A stretch of 64,000 nucleotides of DNA from Oscillospiraceae bacterium. GTDB taxonomy: Bacteria > Bacillota > Clostridia > Oscillospirales > SIG627. The translations under genes and the position numbers were made by a program. The stretch covers positions 1 to 64,000 of the forward strand of contig SVQW01000004.1 in assembly GCA_015065085.1 (NCBI GenBank). The letters run 5' to 3'. Under the pieces are notes generated by a model, which was not told where the DNA came from, made no database searches, and saw only the letters and a program-made list of their open reading frames with translations. Shown in pieces: positions 44,449 to 56,062 of the stretch (position 1 is the first letter of the stretch; each line of letters opens with the position of its first letter).

Positions 44449-45320
44449 ATGAATAAAAACGAATTTTCTCCATATATAAGAGTTGCGGTGCACTCTACCA
44501 TTATTGCCCCATTTACTATAAACGACAGGGTGATATTTGATTACGAGATAATTCTGGTAGCTGACGGTAAGTGTAAAATTACCGTAGATAATATAGAATA
44601 TCTGTGCAAAAAAATGATGTTGTATTTTTGAGACCCGGTATTCGCCATAAATTTGAGTGTGTTGATAACATTGATTTCGTGCAGCCTCATATTCATTTTG
44701 ACGTATCATACAGTGATATGAGTGACAAAAGATTCGTATCCTTTAAGTCAAAAGAAAAAATGTCAGATGAAGAACTTTTGCTGATTCAAAAAGATGTTTT
44801 CGAAGATATACCTATTCCAAATGTATTTACGCCGTTTGACCACAGTAATTTTCAAAATATTTTTTTTGAAATCATTGAGATTTTTGAAAAGAAGGATTAC
44901 AATTATGAGTTATTATACAAAGCCAAAATGCTGGAGCTTCTTAACTGCATTTTGGCACAGTTTGACCACAATTCAACAAACAAATATAACACAACCGACA
45001 ATCCTGTTGTAATGGTTAAAAACTATATAGACAGCAACTACGCATCTGTTATAACATTAAATTCTCTTTCAAAGCAGTTTTATATTAATAAATACACTTT
45101 GCTGAGGGGGTTTAAGTCTAAGTACGGAAAAAGCATTATTTCATATTATCATGACAAGAGAATTGAATATATTAAAAAAACTTTAAAGACAACCAAGGTT
45201 ACGATATCCGCTTTATCCGAGCATCTGAATTTTTCAAGCATTTATTCCTTTAGCAGGTTTTTTAAAAAATACACAGGATGTTCTCCGACAGATTGGCGGA
45301 ATAATCATTTTGTTAATTGA
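44449..45320 (+). pseudogene. AraC-family regulator split by a frameshift at an A7 tract
   Basis: The gene is read from ATG 44449 (ribosome site GAAGGAG) through a cupin-like N-terminal domain, but stops at 44629-44631. The reading frame that continues with NDVVFLRPGIRHKF and ends with a full AraC double helix-turn-helix (about YINKYTLLRGFKSKYG to FSRFFKKYTGCSPTDW) is shifted by -1. The join lies in AAAAAAA at 44608-44614: one extra A would give an unbroken 290-residue regulator with a normal DVVFLRPG cupin strand. It may be a real mutation, a phase-variable or slippage site, or a sequencing error. It is divergent from the GH172-FGGY operon, its probable target. Confidence 0.85.
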
Positions 45321-45335
45321 AGTATATCCTCGCCC

Positions 45336-45627
45336 GCTATAGCCGAAAAGATGTGTATCATTTCCGGCGATTTTAAGCTATAGCCGAAAAGAGCCGAACT
45401 CATGTCGGTTTCGAGGACGATTTTCGCCCCTTTCGGCGTTATTTTTTCTTGTAATATGTATATATAACTGCGCAAAAATGCCTTGAAAGAAACAAAAATC
45501 GTTCCTTGAAACTTCCCTCGAACCGAGGAAAGATAATTTTCGAGCAGAAATGCATTCTGCGCACAAAGATGTATTTATGCCGGAAAGAAATTTTCTCGGC
45601 GGCATTAGTTCGACTCTTTTCGGCTAT
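45336..45627. repeat. MITE-like element with terminal inverted repeats
   Basis: Positions 45380-45400 and 45607-45627 form a 21-bp inverted repeat with one mismatch (ATAGCCGAAAAGAG with CGAACT), and similarity continues a few bases inward. TA dinucleotides flank both ends, as after mariner-like insertion. A further direct copy of CTATAGCCGAAAAGA lies at 45337-45351. The 206-bp interior has no convincing gene; a 75-codon minus-strand frame is probably chance. The element sits right behind the AraC gene. Confidence 0.65.
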
Positions 45628-45646
45628 TACAATCCTTATACGACAA

Positions 45647-45678
45647 AAACCCGAGACAAAAAATTTTGTCTCGGGTTT
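45647..45678. terminator. Bidirectional terminator after the ThyX-like gene
   Basis: Perfect 15-bp stem AAACCCGAGACAAAA / TTTTGTCTCGGGTTT. Confidence 0.8.
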
Positions 45679-45715
45679 AAAACTATTTTCAAAAACGGTG
45701 TTATTATTTTTTCGT

Positions 45716-46342
45716 TTACTGTTCTTTAATTTTTATGAGCAGGTCGGCATAAGGGAGTTTATCGATGTAGTCACAGAAAACGTGCCATTCGTCCAGCTTG
45801 TGCAAGCGGCGGGAATAATAAATATTTATGAGATTTTCATAGTTAAGCGTACAGGTACGCATCTGGTTATAGCTGGAGGGAAGAAGCTGAATAAGGTCGT
45901 ACCAATCCGCCTTGTCCTTGGTTTCCAAGTAACGTTGACGTACCTGTTCCATTTCTCCTACATAATTCTCAAATATTTTAAGAGAGTTTTCAGTCAGCTT
46001 ATCACATGAAAAATCGCTCAGTTCAAAGGGCTTTGAATGAATTTTATGCATTGTGCTTGTGGAATTGGCAACAGTGGCAACCTTATATGTATCATACTCT
46101 TTCCACCAGTAAAGAGGCGCGGTGATGTCCATGCTCACAAAAATCTGGCGCAAGAATTTTCGATGGTCGGCACTGCCCGCATGGCACAGCTTTGTTGCAA
46201 GCTTGATGTCGTTTTCACCCAGTACATAGTTACCCTTGTCGTCATAATAACTATCCATTCTGTCCCAGCTGTTCATGGGATTGCGAGCTCCGCGAATGGC
46301 GTTCTCAAGGTTCATTACAGAGATTCTTTCGATTTTTAACAT
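45716..46342 (-). CDS. ThyX-like protein lacking the RHR motif
   Basis: The 208-residue protein resembles flavin-dependent thymidylate synthase over its length: a block with DHRKFLRQIFVSMDITAP, then STSTMHKI, and a C-terminal block with LPSSYNQMRTCTLNYENL and RRLHKLDEW. The ThyX signature RHR-x7-S, which binds substrate, is here read as EYDTYKVATVANS, so the three basic residues are gone. It may bind a nucleotide or flavin without making dTMP. It is the last gene of the purA operon (25 nt after the SGNH gene), which suggests nucleotide metabolism. Assignment is by pattern only. Confidence 0.55.
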   Translation of the reverse strand: MLKIERISVMNLENAIRGARNPMNSWDRMDSYYDDKGNYVLGENDIKLATKLCHAGSADHRKFLRQIFVSMDITAPLYWWKEYDTYKVATVANSTSTMHKIHSKPFELSDFSCDKLTENSLKIFENYVGEMEQVRQRYLETKDKADWYDLIQLLPSSYNQMRTCTLNYENLINIYYSRRLHKLDEWHVFCDYIDKLPYADLLIKIKEQ

Positions 46343-46367
46343 AACATCACCCCGTTTATAATAATTA

Positions 46368-46994
46368 TCAGTTTCTTTCTTTTATGAATTCGGCAATAAA
46401 TTCAGCCTGTTTTTCCTCTACTTCGGGGAAATAATGAACGTGGTCTCTTACCGCTTTTGTGCCGAATTCCTTGGTAAAGCCGTAAAGATCAATAACTAAT
46501 ATGCCGTTTTCGCCCATAACCTTGTGTGCCGTACTATTATACTTTTCTATATCGTTGGGACGGCGGACAAAATCGACATTTGAAATAATATGTTGCGAGG
46601 AATTGTGTATTTCGTCGTACACGGGAGTCGAATTGACGAAATATACGGTTTTGCATGAGGCTTTAAGAATCGCACAAATTCTTCTTAGATTCATTTCATA
46701 TTCATCAATTTCAACCTGTATTTTTTCTGTCATCCAGTTGTATTTAATATCATGAAGACCGCAGTTAAAAACAGCAATATCAAAATTCAGTCTTTCGTGC
46801 AGACTTTCGTCCTTGAGGTACGACAGCAACATACGGCTGTCTCCGCAGTTTGCTCCCACGGGATAGTTAAGATTCTTTGCCGCTTCCTCTTCGCCGTCTT
46901 TAGCGAAAATTTCGTAATCATTGCCAAGATATTTATCAAGTGTTTTACGATAACCGATAGATATACTATCGCCTAACGAAAGAAGTCTTTTCAT
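46368..46994 (-). CDS. SGNH/GDSL-type hydrolase
   Basis: The 208-residue protein has the GDSL nucleophile block near the start (LLSLGDSISIGY), a block III variant NCGLHDI in place of GxND, and the terminal Asp-x-x-His catalytic pair in RDHVHYFP. These enzymes are esterases or acetyl-hydrolases. No signal peptide is present, so the target is cytoplasmic. The start at 46994 lies one base after the stop of tcdA; an upstream 49-codon extension overlapping tcdA is rejected. The ribosome site AAGGA lies inside the tcdA end. Substrate unknown. Confidence 0.8.
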   Translation of the reverse strand: MKRLLSLGDSISIGYRKTLDKYLGNDYEIFAKDGEEEAAKNLNYPVGANCGDSRMLLSYLKDESLHERLNFDIAVFNCGLHDIKYNWMTEKIQVEIDEYEMNLRRICAILKASCKTVYFVNSTPVYDEIHNSSQHIISNVDFVRRPNDIEKYNSTAHKVMGENGILVIDLYGFTKEFGTKAVRDHVHYFPEVEEKQAEFIAEFIKERN

Positions 46995-46995
46995 T

Positions 46996-48974
<1,979 letters not shown>

Positions 48975-49094
48975 TTACATCTGAATTTTCTTAACATTAC
49001 TATTATACAATATAATTCGACAAAAGTAAATACCAAAATTAAAAATTTACAACATTACAAGTCATCTGTTTTTGCAAAAACCGAACGTAAAATA

Positions 49095-50876
49095 TCACTC
49101 GGAGAAATTACCGCCGCTCACACGGTCATATGACAGTATTTTAAGCACCTTTGTTCCCTCGGAAGCTATAACGGGGGAATACACGGGGCAGGCATCCATC
49201 TGTGAAAGTATCGCCTGGTAAAAGCTGTCGTCAATTCCAACTTCCCGGGCAATAACACACGGCAGATAGTAGGATGAAACAAGCGGAAGCTCGTTAAAAT
49301 CAATACCCGCATTATTCCAGATAAGATATTTCTGCTTGTAAAGCCCCTCGCAGTTTTCATCGCTTATGCCCAAGCGCTTGTACAGATTTTCAGCATCCGA
49401 GAAGAAAGGATAATGGTCGCCCACATAAAGAACCACCGTAGGTTCATCAAGCTGTTTTATGCCTTCTATGAAGTTGTACAAGGCTTGCGTACTGTTTTTT
49501 ATTCCTTCAAAGTAGTTTGCTTCTTCCTGTGCACCGTCTCCGTACGGCATATGATTCTGCATGGTAGTTATATGGATATAATCCGCACTGTCAGTATATT
49601 CCATACGTGTCAACGCATCATTAAATACGGATTCGTCACTCACAAAATTGTGATAATACCCTACACTTTCTATTCCCTCGCTCTTTTCCATACGCAAAAG
49701 CTCGGGAGTAAGGTAAACCGACATATCCTCTTCAAAAACCAGGGCATCAAATCCAAAACCGCTGTAATAGTCAATACGTTCGTAAAAATCAGCGCTGAAA
49801 GGATGCATATATGCCGTGGAATAACCGTTATCACGGTAAAGCGACGGAATGCTGGCATATTCTTCGCCCTTATCAAAAAGGGAAAGCGGAACACTGGGAT
49901 TCCCCTGCGCTTCCATAGGCAGTCCAAACAAAAGCTCAAACTCACTCTTTACCGTTCCGCCGCCAAAAGTAGGAACAACGCACATACCCGACATACTTTC
50001 GGAAAGCAATTCATCAAACACATCGTATGTACCCTCCGGAATCGTTTCGGTAACCGAATATGTGCTGAGAAAATCACGAAAATCGGCAAACGACTCGCTC
50101 ATGATCGTAATGACATTGATTTTCGGCGTGCCAACATCCTTTTCATTTTCCGCGCCATTGTCCTGTATAATGGCTTCAACAACCTCTTCGCTGTACTCCT
50201 GAGGACGGGAGGGCTTGGAATTTATCATCTGATTGACGTTGACCGCCAGATTGGCAGTAAGAAGGTTTTGGGCGAATCTTTCGTTATCCTGAAAAGTATT
50301 TTTGGTATAATCGCAATCAACGCCCGATGCCGTGCAGATAACACCGAAGCAGGGTGTTATTATCATTACACTCATTACAAGAATCACACCCAAAAATGCC
50401 GCAATCCTTACGGGTTTAGTAAGCGGCATCTTTTGATCGAAGTACCACATTGCAACAATATACAACGCCAAAAAAAGCCCTATCGCCACAAGCATGCCGT
50501 TGAACTTAAGGTCAGCAAAAAGCGCCACATCCGATATGTTTTGGGTCAGTGCAAGATCAGAGAGCAAAAAATGTGATCCGCTTATATTGAATTTATAGTA
50601 TTCGATACCGGAAAACGTAAAGAAAACTATTGAACAGATAAGTGCACCCAGCCACAGCTTTTTCAGCAGCATTGACAGAGAAACAAAAATCATTCCTATG
50701 AGAAATATATCAAATATAAACACACCGGGGTTATGTACAACAAATGACCAAGCACCGGAAAAACTCTGTATATGACCCATTTCAATGACAAATGCAAGAA
50801 GTACAGGAAAAAGCACTCCGATTATGACATCAGCCCACAGCGGAAGTTGTATTCTCTTTATCTTTATCGTTTTCAC
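49095..50876 (-). CDS. LTA-synthase-like phosphoglycerol transferase
   Basis: About 593 residues: five N-terminal transmembrane helices (residues 10-195), then an extracytoplasmic sulfatase-fold domain as in LtaS. Metal-site residues are seen in ITIMSESFADF, the nucleophile Thr in FGGGTVKSEFE, a His in YMHPFSADFY and the Asp-His pair in YVGDHYPFF. Such enzymes polymerise glycerol phosphate for lipoteichoic acid or modify surface polymers. The start is uncertain: GTG at 50876 is the most plausible but has AAAGGA only 2 nt away; the open frame runs to 51188. It stands alone and is divergent from the GH26-like gene. Confidence 0.82.
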   Translation of the reverse strand: MKTIKIKRIQLPLWADVIIGVLFPVLLAFVIEMGHIQSFSGAWSFVVHNPGVFIFDIFLIGMIFVSLSMLLKKLWLGALICSIVFFTFSGIEYYKFNISGSHFLLSDLALTQNISDVALFADLKFNGMLVAIGLFLALYIVAMWYFDQKMPLTKPVRIAAFLGVILVMSVMIITPCFGVICTASGVDCDYTKNTFQDNERFAQNLLTANLAVNVNQMINSKPSRPQEYSEEVVEAIIQDNGAENEKDVGTPKINVITIMSESFADFRDFLSTYSVTETIPEGTYDVFDELLSESMSGMCVVPTFGGGTVKSEFELLFGLPMEAQGNPSVPLSLFDKGEEYASIPSLYRDNGYSTAYMHPFSADFYERIDYYSGFGFDALVFEEDMSVYLTPELLRMEKSEGIESVGYYHNFVSDESVFNDALTRMEYTDSADYIHITTMQNHMPYGDGAQEEANYFEGIKNSTQALYNFIEGIKQLDEPTVVLYVGDHYPFFSDAENLYKRLGISDENCEGLYKQKYLIWNNAGIDFNELPLVSSYYLPCVIAREVGIDDSFYQAILSQMDACPVYSPVIASEGTKVLKILSYDRVSGGNFSE

Positions 50877-50950
50877 CGTCCTTTCACAATGCTTATTTAT
50901 TATATCAAAAATAGTAACAAATGTCAACAATAAATTGTCCGCAAGCAATA

Positions 50951-50979
50951 TTGACAAAACTCGAAAAAAGTGATATATT
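50951..50979 (+). promoter_or_regulatory. Promoter of the GH26-SLH gene
   Basis: TTGACA (50951-50956), 17 bp, TATATT (50974-50979); AAAAAGGA ribosome site at 50993-51000. Confidence 0.75.
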
Positions 50980-51007
50980 AAACTCATAACACAAAAAGGA
51001 GCACGAA

Positions 51008-53164
51008 ATGAAACAAAAAGTAATTTTATTTGCCGCATGTTTGTGTGTATTTCTCTCATCCGGCGTTTTTGCCGGAGAGGACTACATGAAATATTTCTGG
51101 GCGTACACCTCTGCCATGTCGGGCGGAAATCCATCTGAAATATGTGCCTCGGTTGATGCTTTGGATGCTGCATTGCCGGATCCGTCAAACGCAGACGAAT
51201 ACAATAAGCTCATCTGGGCAGTTCAGACTGCCGCCTCAGAATACGAAAAAGCCGGCAACTACGACAAGGCACTTTATTACTATCAAAAATTTGTTGACTA
51301 TGCCGCATGGCTTCAGGAAAACGACGGTCAAAATCATGCCGAAAACATCAAGCTTTCAAAAGCGGTGATAAACCATCTCACATTACAGCCGGAAATATAT
51401 ATTGCAACCAAAAACCCTGCAGATGCAGTTTATTACGGCACGAAAAACGAGCCGCATTACGGTGTTTTCAATGGTACCTGTGACGGCTTTAATCCGGAAA
51501 GTGAAAATGCACATTTATTGTATGTACGCTTTTTTGACGAAACTGTTGAATCATTCTTCTACATGCTTCCCGACACCCCGTCATATCTGTTGGTAGCATG
51601 GAATGTTCCCAACGAAAACAAGGCTGACCTTGACCGCATAAACAGCGGCACAAGTGATGAATATATAATCGAAAACCTTAAATACATAAACACGCTCCCC
51701 CACAAGGTGCTCATACGCTTCGGCGCTGAAATAAACTGCTGGGATATGCCTGCCGACAAGGCACAGCGTGATGAGTACATCCAAAGCTTCAAATCGGCTT
51801 TCATACGCATTTCAAAGCTGGCAAAGAAATATGCACCTGATGCGGCGATGGTTTATTCTCCCAACGACGTTTCAAACATGTATGTTACCGCAGAGGATTT
51901 TTATCCGGGAGATGAATATGTCGACTGGGTTGGAATGTCCACCTATTCGGTGTTGGACTCCAATGCCTCAAATCTACCCGCTGACAGAGTAGATGCATAC
52001 TATTTCAGAGGGCTTTACGATAATCCTATTGTAAAAATAAGAAGTATTGTCAATTCTTTCGGTGACCGCAAGCCCATACTTATCAGTGAATGCGGTTTTG
52101 CTTATTCAAGCGAAGACGGTCAGACACACGAGCATGCCATGCGCAAGATGAAGGAATTTTATACTTACGTCAACATGGTTTATCCGCAGATCAAGGGTAT
52201 TCTTTATTTCAATGCAGATTACGAACGTAAGTTTAAATTGGACAACACACCCGATGTGTCAGAGGTTTACCGCGAAAGCTTAAAATCGAATATCGGAATC
52301 CAAGCAATGCTCAGCAACACCTCCGAAGGATATGCGCGTTTTTCATCATTTGAGGGCAAAAAACAACCCATCGAGCTGTACGCTTATGCAATGTACCCCT
52401 CGGATAAAGCGATTTCCGTAAGCTACACTTTGGACGGACAGCCTCTTCAAAGTCAACCCGAGATCCCATATAAAGCTACAATGGATACCGGTTTGCTCAA
52501 CGATGGAAAGCATGTTCTTACGTTGACCGTAACCTGCGGTGATTTTGTAAAAACACGCGACTATATCTTTTACACAGAGGGCGACACACTGACGCAAACA
52601 GCCCCCGAGCCTCTCCCGTTCCCCGACGTAACACAGAATGACTGGTTTTACAACGACATTAAAATTGCTTACAGAAACAAGCTTATCAACGGTAAAAACG
52701 GAATTTATGCCCCCTACGAAAAAATGACCTATGCCGAAGCCGTAAAGCTTGCCGCCTGCATGCATCAGCTTTATCATGAAAAAGCCGTGACACTTACTAA
52801 CGGACATAACAACTGGTATGACAGCTACGACGAATACGCTGTAAAAAACAGTATTGTTCCTCAAAGCATCTCAGGTAAAGCAGACGTATTCATAAACCGA
52901 AAGGCATTTGTGAGTATTTTCCACGAAGCATTGCCCTGCGAGGAATACATAGAGATAAACAACGTTGAAAGCAACGATATTCCGGATGTACAATACAACG
53001 CGGATGACTTTGAATGCCTGTGTATATATGATTTTTACCGTGCGGGAATTCTCACCGGCTCTGACGGCGGATATTTCCACCCGGACGACAGCATTCTGCG
53101 TTGCGAGGTTGCCGCAATACTTACAAGAATGTTCGAAAGAACTGCAAGAAAAAAGATTGGTTAA
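51008..53164 (+). CDS. Secreted GH26-like beta-mannanase-type protein with S-layer homology domains
   Basis: The 718-residue protein has a Sec signal peptide (cleavage after VFA at about residue 22) and an N-terminal helical part. A TIM-barrel domain (about 130-430) follows with the GH26 acid/base Glu241 in RFGAEINCW and the nucleophile Glu361 in LISECGF, 120 residues apart. A beta-sandwich region comes next. Three S-layer homology repeats close the protein (starts near FPDVTQNDW, NNWYDSYDEYA and IPDVQYNADDF). The SLH repeats would tether it to cell-wall polymer, so a mannan-type polysaccharide is probably cut at the cell surface. Signal and promoter support the 51008 start. No mannose transport genes are beside it. 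Confidence 0.8.
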   Translation: MKQKVILFAACLCVFLSSGVFAGEDYMKYFWAYTSAMSGGNPSEICASVDALDAALPDPSNADEYNKLIWAVQTAASEYEKAGNYDKALYYYQKFVDYAAWLQENDGQNHAENIKLSKAVINHLTLQPEIYIATKNPADAVYYGTKNEPHYGVFNGTCDGFNPESENAHLLYVRFFDETVESFFYMLPDTPSYLLVAWNVPNENKADLDRINSGTSDEYIIENLKYINTLPHKVLIRFGAEINCWDMPADKAQRDEYIQSFKSAFIRISKLAKKYAPDAAMVYSPNDVSNMYVTAEDFYPGDEYVDWVGMSTYSVLDSNASNLPADRVDAYYFRGLYDNPIVKIRSIVNSFGDRKPILISECGFAYSSEDGQTHEHAMRKMKEFYTYVNMVYPQIKGILYFNADYERKFKLDNTPDVSEVYRESLKSNIGIQAMLSNTSEGYARFSSFEGKKQPIELYAYAMYPSDKAISVSYTLDGQPLQSQPEIPYKATMDTGLLNDGKHVLTLTVTCGDFVKTRDYIFYTEGDTLTQTAPEPLPFPDVTQNDWFYNDIKIAYRNKLINGKNGIYAPYEKMTYAEAVKLAACMHQLYHEKAVTLTNGHNNWYDSYDEYAVKNSIVPQSISGKADVFINRKAFVSIFHEALPCEEYIEINNVESNDIPDVQYNADDFECLCIYDFYRAGILTGSDGGYFHPDDSILRCEVAAILTRMFERTARKKIG

Positions 53165-53168
53165 ATAT

Positions 53169-53207
53169 AAAAATCACCTGTTTTCATTGAGAAAACAGGT
53201 GATTTTT
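53169..53207. terminator. Bidirectional terminator between the GH26-SLH gene and potD
   Basis: Perfect 17-bp stem AAAAATCACCTGTTTTC / GAAAACAGGTGATTTTT with a 5-nt loop. Confidence 0.85.
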
Positions 53208-53217
53208 ATACTTTATC

Positions 53218-54270
53218 TCATTTCATCAATATGTCGCTCCACAGACGGTTCATATACTCAATGGTCTCATTGGGGAGGTGTCTGAGGGATTGAGTGTTTG
53301 CGGCAACATCCTCGGAGGGATAGGTTATTTCATCCTCGAAGAGAGAATACTCGGGGTTTTCAACGACGGTTTTATTGGGAGATGCGTAATAAATATATTC
53401 CGCATTTGCCAATGCCACATCACTTTCGAGCAGGAAATTGATGTATTTTTCCGCGTTTTCCTTATTACGTGCGTTGGTCAGAACACAAGCGGAATCCACA
53501 AATCTGTTGGTTCCCTCCTTGGGATAAACAATAGCAAGATCGGGGTTGTTTTCGGACATGGTGAAATAGTCTCCGGCATAGTAGGGTGCCAGAACTGCCT
53601 CACCCGTTTCCATCTTATTGAACACTTCATCCATTACATACATCTGAAGAACAGGCTTCTGCTCGGCAAGCTTTATAGCTGCCGCGTCCCAGTCCGCCTT
53701 ATCGGTGGTATTCAAATCCTGACCTAAAAGGAACTGTGCGATAGCAAAAGCATCACGGGGATTTTTAAAGTTGAGAATCTTGCCTGCGTACTTTTCATCC
53801 CACAGTATTTCCCAGCTGTCGGGAGTTTCGGTAACATACTTGGTATTGTAGATAAGTCCCACCATACCTACGTTGTAGGGTACGGAGTACTCATTGTTGG
53901 GATCAAAGGGAAGATTTTTGTATTCATCGGAAATATTAACGTAGTTGGGGATATTATCGAAATTAAGCTTTTGAACAAGGCCCTCTGCAATAAGACGCTC
54001 TATCATATAATCCGACGGAATAACAACGTCGTACTGTGCTCCGCCACCTTTTATCTTGGCGTACATATCTTCGTTGGAGGTGAAGTTGTCGTATACAACC
54101 TTGATTCCGGTTCGTTTGGTAAACTCTTCATTTACGTCCATGGAACCGTCAAGACCTGTGGAAATATACTCGCCCCAGTTAAAAACATATACGGTAGGCT
54201 GATCTGAACCGCAGGAAGAGAAAATGGGAATAACAAGAAGCACAAGCAATAAAACAGCTATTTTTTTCAT
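53218..54270 (-). CDS. potD: Spermidine/putrescine-binding lipoprotein
   Basis: The 350-residue protein has a lipoprotein signal with Cys20 (FSSC) and a PotD-type fold starting VYVFNWGEYIS, the conserved polyamine-binding opening. Further family parts are NFTSNEDMYAKIKGG and VPYNVGMVGLIYN. It captures spermidine or putrescine outside the membrane for the PotABC importer. It is the last gene of the operon, 26 nt after potC. Confidence 0.9.
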   Translation of the reverse strand: MKKIAVLLLVLLVIPIFSSCGSDQPTVYVFNWGEYISTGLDGSMDVNEEFTKRTGIKVVYDNFTSNEDMYAKIKGGGAQYDVVIPSDYMIERLIAEGLVQKLNFDNIPNYVNISDEYKNLPFDPNNEYSVPYNVGMVGLIYNTKYVTETPDSWEILWDEKYAGKILNFKNPRDAFAIAQFLLGQDLNTTDKADWDAAAIKLAEQKPVLQMYVMDEVFNKMETGEAVLAPYYAGDYFTMSENNPDLAIVYPKEGTNRFVDSACVLTNARNKENAEKYINFLLESDVALANAEYIYYASPNKTVVENPEYSLFEDEITYPSEDVAANTQSLRHLPNETIEYMNRLWSDILMK

Positions 54271-54296
54271 TTTTTTGAACCTTTCACATTATCAAT

Positions 54297-55109
54297 TTAG
54301 AATTTTTTGTTTTCACGCTCGCGTTTTTCACTGCGTGACTGAAGTAAATTTATGACCACAAGCAATACCAGCACCACTACAAATATAATGGTGGAAAGTG
54401 CGTTTATAGACGGACGCACACGCTTCTTAGTCATTGAATAAATAAGTATTGGAAGCGTCTGGAAGTTACTTCCGTTTACAAAATAGCTTATGACAAAATC
54501 ATCCAGTGAAAGAGTAAACGCCATCATCATACCGGTAAGAACACCGGGTGCGATAAAGGGAAACACAACTTTGGTGAATGCCTGAAGAGGTGTACAGCCC
54601 AAATCAAGCGCCGCTTCTGTCAGCTTGGGATCCATCTGACGAAGCTTGGGAAGTATAGAAAGCACAACATACGGTAAATTGAATGTAATATGTGCTACAA
54701 GAAGGCTTCCGAAGCCCAGCATTCCGTTTCCTGCCACCATTCTTCCGACAAATACAAAAAGCAGCATCATGGAAATACCGGTAACAATATCTGGGTTCAT
54801 CATGGGAATGTTGGTAAGCATCATGGTAGAACCTTTAAGCCATCCGTTTCTCATACTGTTTATGCCAACCGCCGCCGCAGTTCCCAGAATTGTGGAGATT
54901 ATGGAAGAAAGAACTGCAAGTATAAGTGTGTTTTTAAGTGCTGAAAGCACCTCGTCGTTGTCGAAAAGCTCTGCATACCAACGGAAGGAAAAGCCTTCCA
55001 TAAGGCCGGTACTGTTTATACCGTTGAAGGAAAATACCGCCATAACAATTATTGGGGCGTACAGGAACAAAAATACTATTATCATGTATATACGGGAGAA
55101 TGTTTTCAT
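54297..55109 (-). CDS. potC: Polyamine ABC transporter permease
   Basis: The 270-residue inner-membrane protein has six predicted helices and the cytoplasmic EAA-type loop (EAALDLGCTPLQAFTKVVFP) that docks onto the ATPase. The LSLDDFVISYFVNG block is characteristic of PotC. It overlaps the potB stop by four bases, so the two permeases are made together. Confidence 0.9.
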   Translation of the reverse strand: MKTFSRIYMIIVFLFLYAPIIVMAVFSFNGINSTGLMEGFSFRWYAELFDNDEVLSALKNTLILAVLSSIISTILGTAAAVGINSMRNGWLKGSTMMLTNIPMMNPDIVTGISMMLLFVFVGRMVAGNGMLGFGSLLVAHITFNLPYVVLSILPKLRQMDPKLTEAALDLGCTPLQAFTKVVFPFIAPGVLTGMMMAFTLSLDDFVISYFVNGSNFQTLPILIYSMTKKRVRPSINALSTIIFVVVLVLLVVINLLQSRSEKRERENKKF

Positions 55110-56062
55110 ACGATAATACCTCCCCCGCCATCATCATCGGAAAACCGATTCATTATTGCCATACAGATAAATATAAGCACCATAAGGACAAGCGAAATTG
55201 CCGCACCAACATTATAGTTTGTTTCGGTCAGGAAGGTGCGTTCAATAACGTCTCCGATAAGCTCATTGGTTCCGCCGCCAAGCTTCTGTGAAATATAGAA
55301 TGTACTCACCGAAGGTACGAACACCATGGTTATACCCGACACAACGCCTCCCATGCTTAAGGGAAGTATTACCTTTGCAAACACTTTGAATCGGTTACAG
55401 CCAAGATCCTGTGCCGCCTCGATAAGACTGTTATCCATTTTGGACATTACGGAATAAATGGGAAGTATCATATACGGCAAAAAGTTATACACCATACCAA
55501 GTATGACCGCAAAAGGTGTGTTTATCATATGGATAACGGGAATTCCCAGCTTTGTAAGGGCTGTGTTGATTATTCCCGTATCCTCCAGCAGCTTCATAAG
55601 CGCATACGTGCGGAGAATAAAATTCATCCACATCGGAAGCATAAGAAGCGTAATAATGACATTCTGTCGGTTTTCTGCCTTCTGTGATATAAAATACGCC
55701 AGAGGGTATGCTATCACAAGACATATAACAGTAGCCACAACACCATACCACATAGAACGCCAAAAAATCTTGATAAAATCCAGTCGTATGAATGTGCCGG
55801 TTTGGATTACATTAGTAACCTCACCCTCCATACCGACAAGAGTTTTGACATTATTAAGCGTAAAATGCCCTGAGGGATCGGTAAAAGCATAATAAACTAC
55901 AAAAATCAACGGAATAAGCGTAAAAAGCACCATCCACAAAAGATACGGAGATGAGATGCCGAAAGCACGGGCATCCTGCTTGCGGCGACGCTTTTTCTCA
56001 ACCGGCGAAGCCTTTACCGCAGGTTCAAACTTTTTCACTTTCCGTTTCACCTCCGTTTTCAT
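55106..56062 (-). CDS. potB: Polyamine ABC transporter permease
   Basis: The 318-residue membrane protein has a basic N-terminal tail and six helices, with the EAA loop [21 protein letters not shown] [13 protein letters not shown] segment after the first helix matches PotB. The frame overlaps the end of potA by 38 nt. The start is uncertain: ATG 56062 has no clear ribosome site, while GTG 56038 lies about 12 nt after a GGAGG. The permease core is the same either way. Confidence 0.88.
   Translation of the reverse strand: MKTEVKRKVKKFEPAVKASPVEKKRRRKQDARAFGISSPYLLWMVLFTLIPLIFVVYYAFTDPSGHFTLNNVKTLVGMEGEVTNVIQTGTFIRLDFIKIFWRSMWYGVVATVICLVIAYPLAYFISQKAENRQNVIITLLMLPMWMNFILRTYALMKLLEDTGIINTALTKLGIPVIHMINTPFAVILGMVYNFLPYMILPIYSVMSKMDNSLIEAAQDLGCNRFKVFAKVILPLSMGGVVSGITMVFVPSVSTFYISQKLGGGTNELIGDVIERTFLTETNYNVGAAISLVLMVLIFICMAIMNRFSDDDGGGGIIV

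Noticed and set aside
45378-45605. 75-codon minus-strand frame inside the MITE-like element
   Set aside because: It lies within the repeat and runs into its inverted ends; such frames recur as false genes in repeated elements.
55106-56062. potA-potB overlap as a frameshift or fusion
   Set aside because: The 38-nt overlap goes with two separate, full-length family proteins; the overlap may even shrink if GTG 56038 is the true potB start.
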